Source of the DNA: Acidobacteriaceae bacterium
GTDB taxonomy: Bacteria > Acidobacteriota > Terriglobia > Terriglobales > Acidobacteriaceae
Direction of reading: 5' to 3'
Assembly (NCBI GenBank): GCA_003135315.1
Contig: PLBD01000188.1
Location: 1-22,422, forward strand
DNA length: 22,422 nucleotides
The position numbers were made by a program, and so were the translations under genes. Shown piece after piece: positions 22,128-22,422 of this stretch (the first letter of the stretch is position 1; every line of letters starts with the position of its first letter). The notes beneath the pieces were generated by a model. It did not search any database, was not told the origin of the DNA, and worked only from the letters and a program-made list of their open reading frames with translations.

Positions 22128-22422
22128 ATGCACGCCTTGACCCGCCTGCTACGGAGGAAAGTCAGCTTCTCGAATATGGTCTGCCTGGTCCTTTTGTTTT
22201 GCGCGACGGCGATTGCCTCGCCTGCACAAACGCTGACCACGCTGTACAGCTTTTGTGCGCAGCCGGAATGTGTTGACGGCGACACGCCTATCGCCACCGT
22301 GGTGCAGGCCACCGACGGGAACTTTTATGGGACAACATTCGAGGGCGGTACCTATAACGCCGGCACCATCTTCAAGGTCACCCCAAGCGGCATGCTGACC
22401 ACGATCTACAACTTTTGCTCAC
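22128..22422 (+). CDS. GloVer-type tandem-repeat secreted protein, 5' part
   Basis: The frame runs off the right edge after 98 codons. An ATG with a strong AGGGAGGA Shine-Dalgarno starts a signal peptide (to about residue 35, MVCLVLLFCATAIASPAQ). Next come LTTLYSFCAQPECVDG, ATDGNFYGTTFEGGTYNAGT and IFKVTPSGMLTTIYNFC. The units 'LYSFC...DGNFYGTTxxGG...GTIFKxTPxGxLTTxYxFC' are the signature of the choice-of-anchor tandem-repeat GloVer family, abundant in Acidobacteria. It is secreted, probably a β-propeller-like repeat protein of unknown function. It lies 234 nt downstream of the deoxyribosyltransferase-like gene. Confidence 0.9.
   Translation, partial: MHALTRLLRRKVSFSNMVCLVLLFCATAIASPAQTLTTLYSFCAQPECVDGDTPIATVVQATDGNFYGTTFEGGTYNAGTIFKVTPSGMLTTIYNFCS

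Noticed and set aside
1..22422. CRISPR array, rRNA genes or integrase
   Set aside because: No regularly spaced repeats, no rRNA sequence and no recombinase-like protein are visible in the window.

Overview
The window looks like a chromosomal accessory region of an acidobacterium (Acidobacteriota, probably Terriglobia). The evidence is an Oar-like TonB-dependent receptor with a 'LPLYNRNF' plug motif, an Ig/FG-GAP surface protein with the C-terminal membrane tail common in that phylum, a GloVer-type repeat protein at the right edge, and a DUF2934 gene. This assignment rests on recalled family features; no search was run.

Left part (1-5.7 kb): gene-poor and decayed. It holds a partial lysine-rich CDS, a DUF2934 gene, a small His/Ala-rich protein, a 26-residue membrane peptide, a frameshifted PRC-barrel gene, a 150-bp MITE-like element with 17-bp terminal inverted repeats, and a 699-aa polytopic membrane protein. 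It ends at a fragment consisting of the 3' half of a tRNA-Arg(ACG) (5683-5729). Such a fragment is what an integrative element leaves at its far end, and its orientation puts the inserted DNA on the left.

Centre (5.9-16.9 kb): four minus-strand genes packed with gaps of 27 and 28 nt and a 4-nt overlap. In transcription order they encode an exported Ig-like/FG-GAP protein, an Oar-like TonB-dependent outer-membrane receptor, a protein with three tandem TIR or TIR-like domains, and a STAND-type NTPase with one transmembrane helix, a long coiled coil and a C-terminal discoidin-like domain. Surface and outer-membrane components thus share an apparent operon with an NADase-type effector and a signalling ATPase. 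This is the best candidate here for an undescribed system: an envelope-spanning TIR/STAND sensing or defence operon.

Right part (17.3-21.9 kb): a second minus-strand group encodes an LSDAT-type SLOG domain fused to two SLATT-like two-helix modules, a LprI/DUF1311 lysozyme-inhibitor-like exported protein, and a GH108 muramidase. Divergent from it is a plus-strand protein with an N-terminal nucleoside-deoxyribosyltransferase-like domain and a TPR-like/DUF4071 C-terminus. TIR, SLOG/SLATT and deoxyribosyltransferase-like proteins are all recurrent parts of nucleotide-centred conflict systems, so 5.9-21.9 kb reads as a defence or signalling island. The window ends inside a GloVer-repeat secreted protein.
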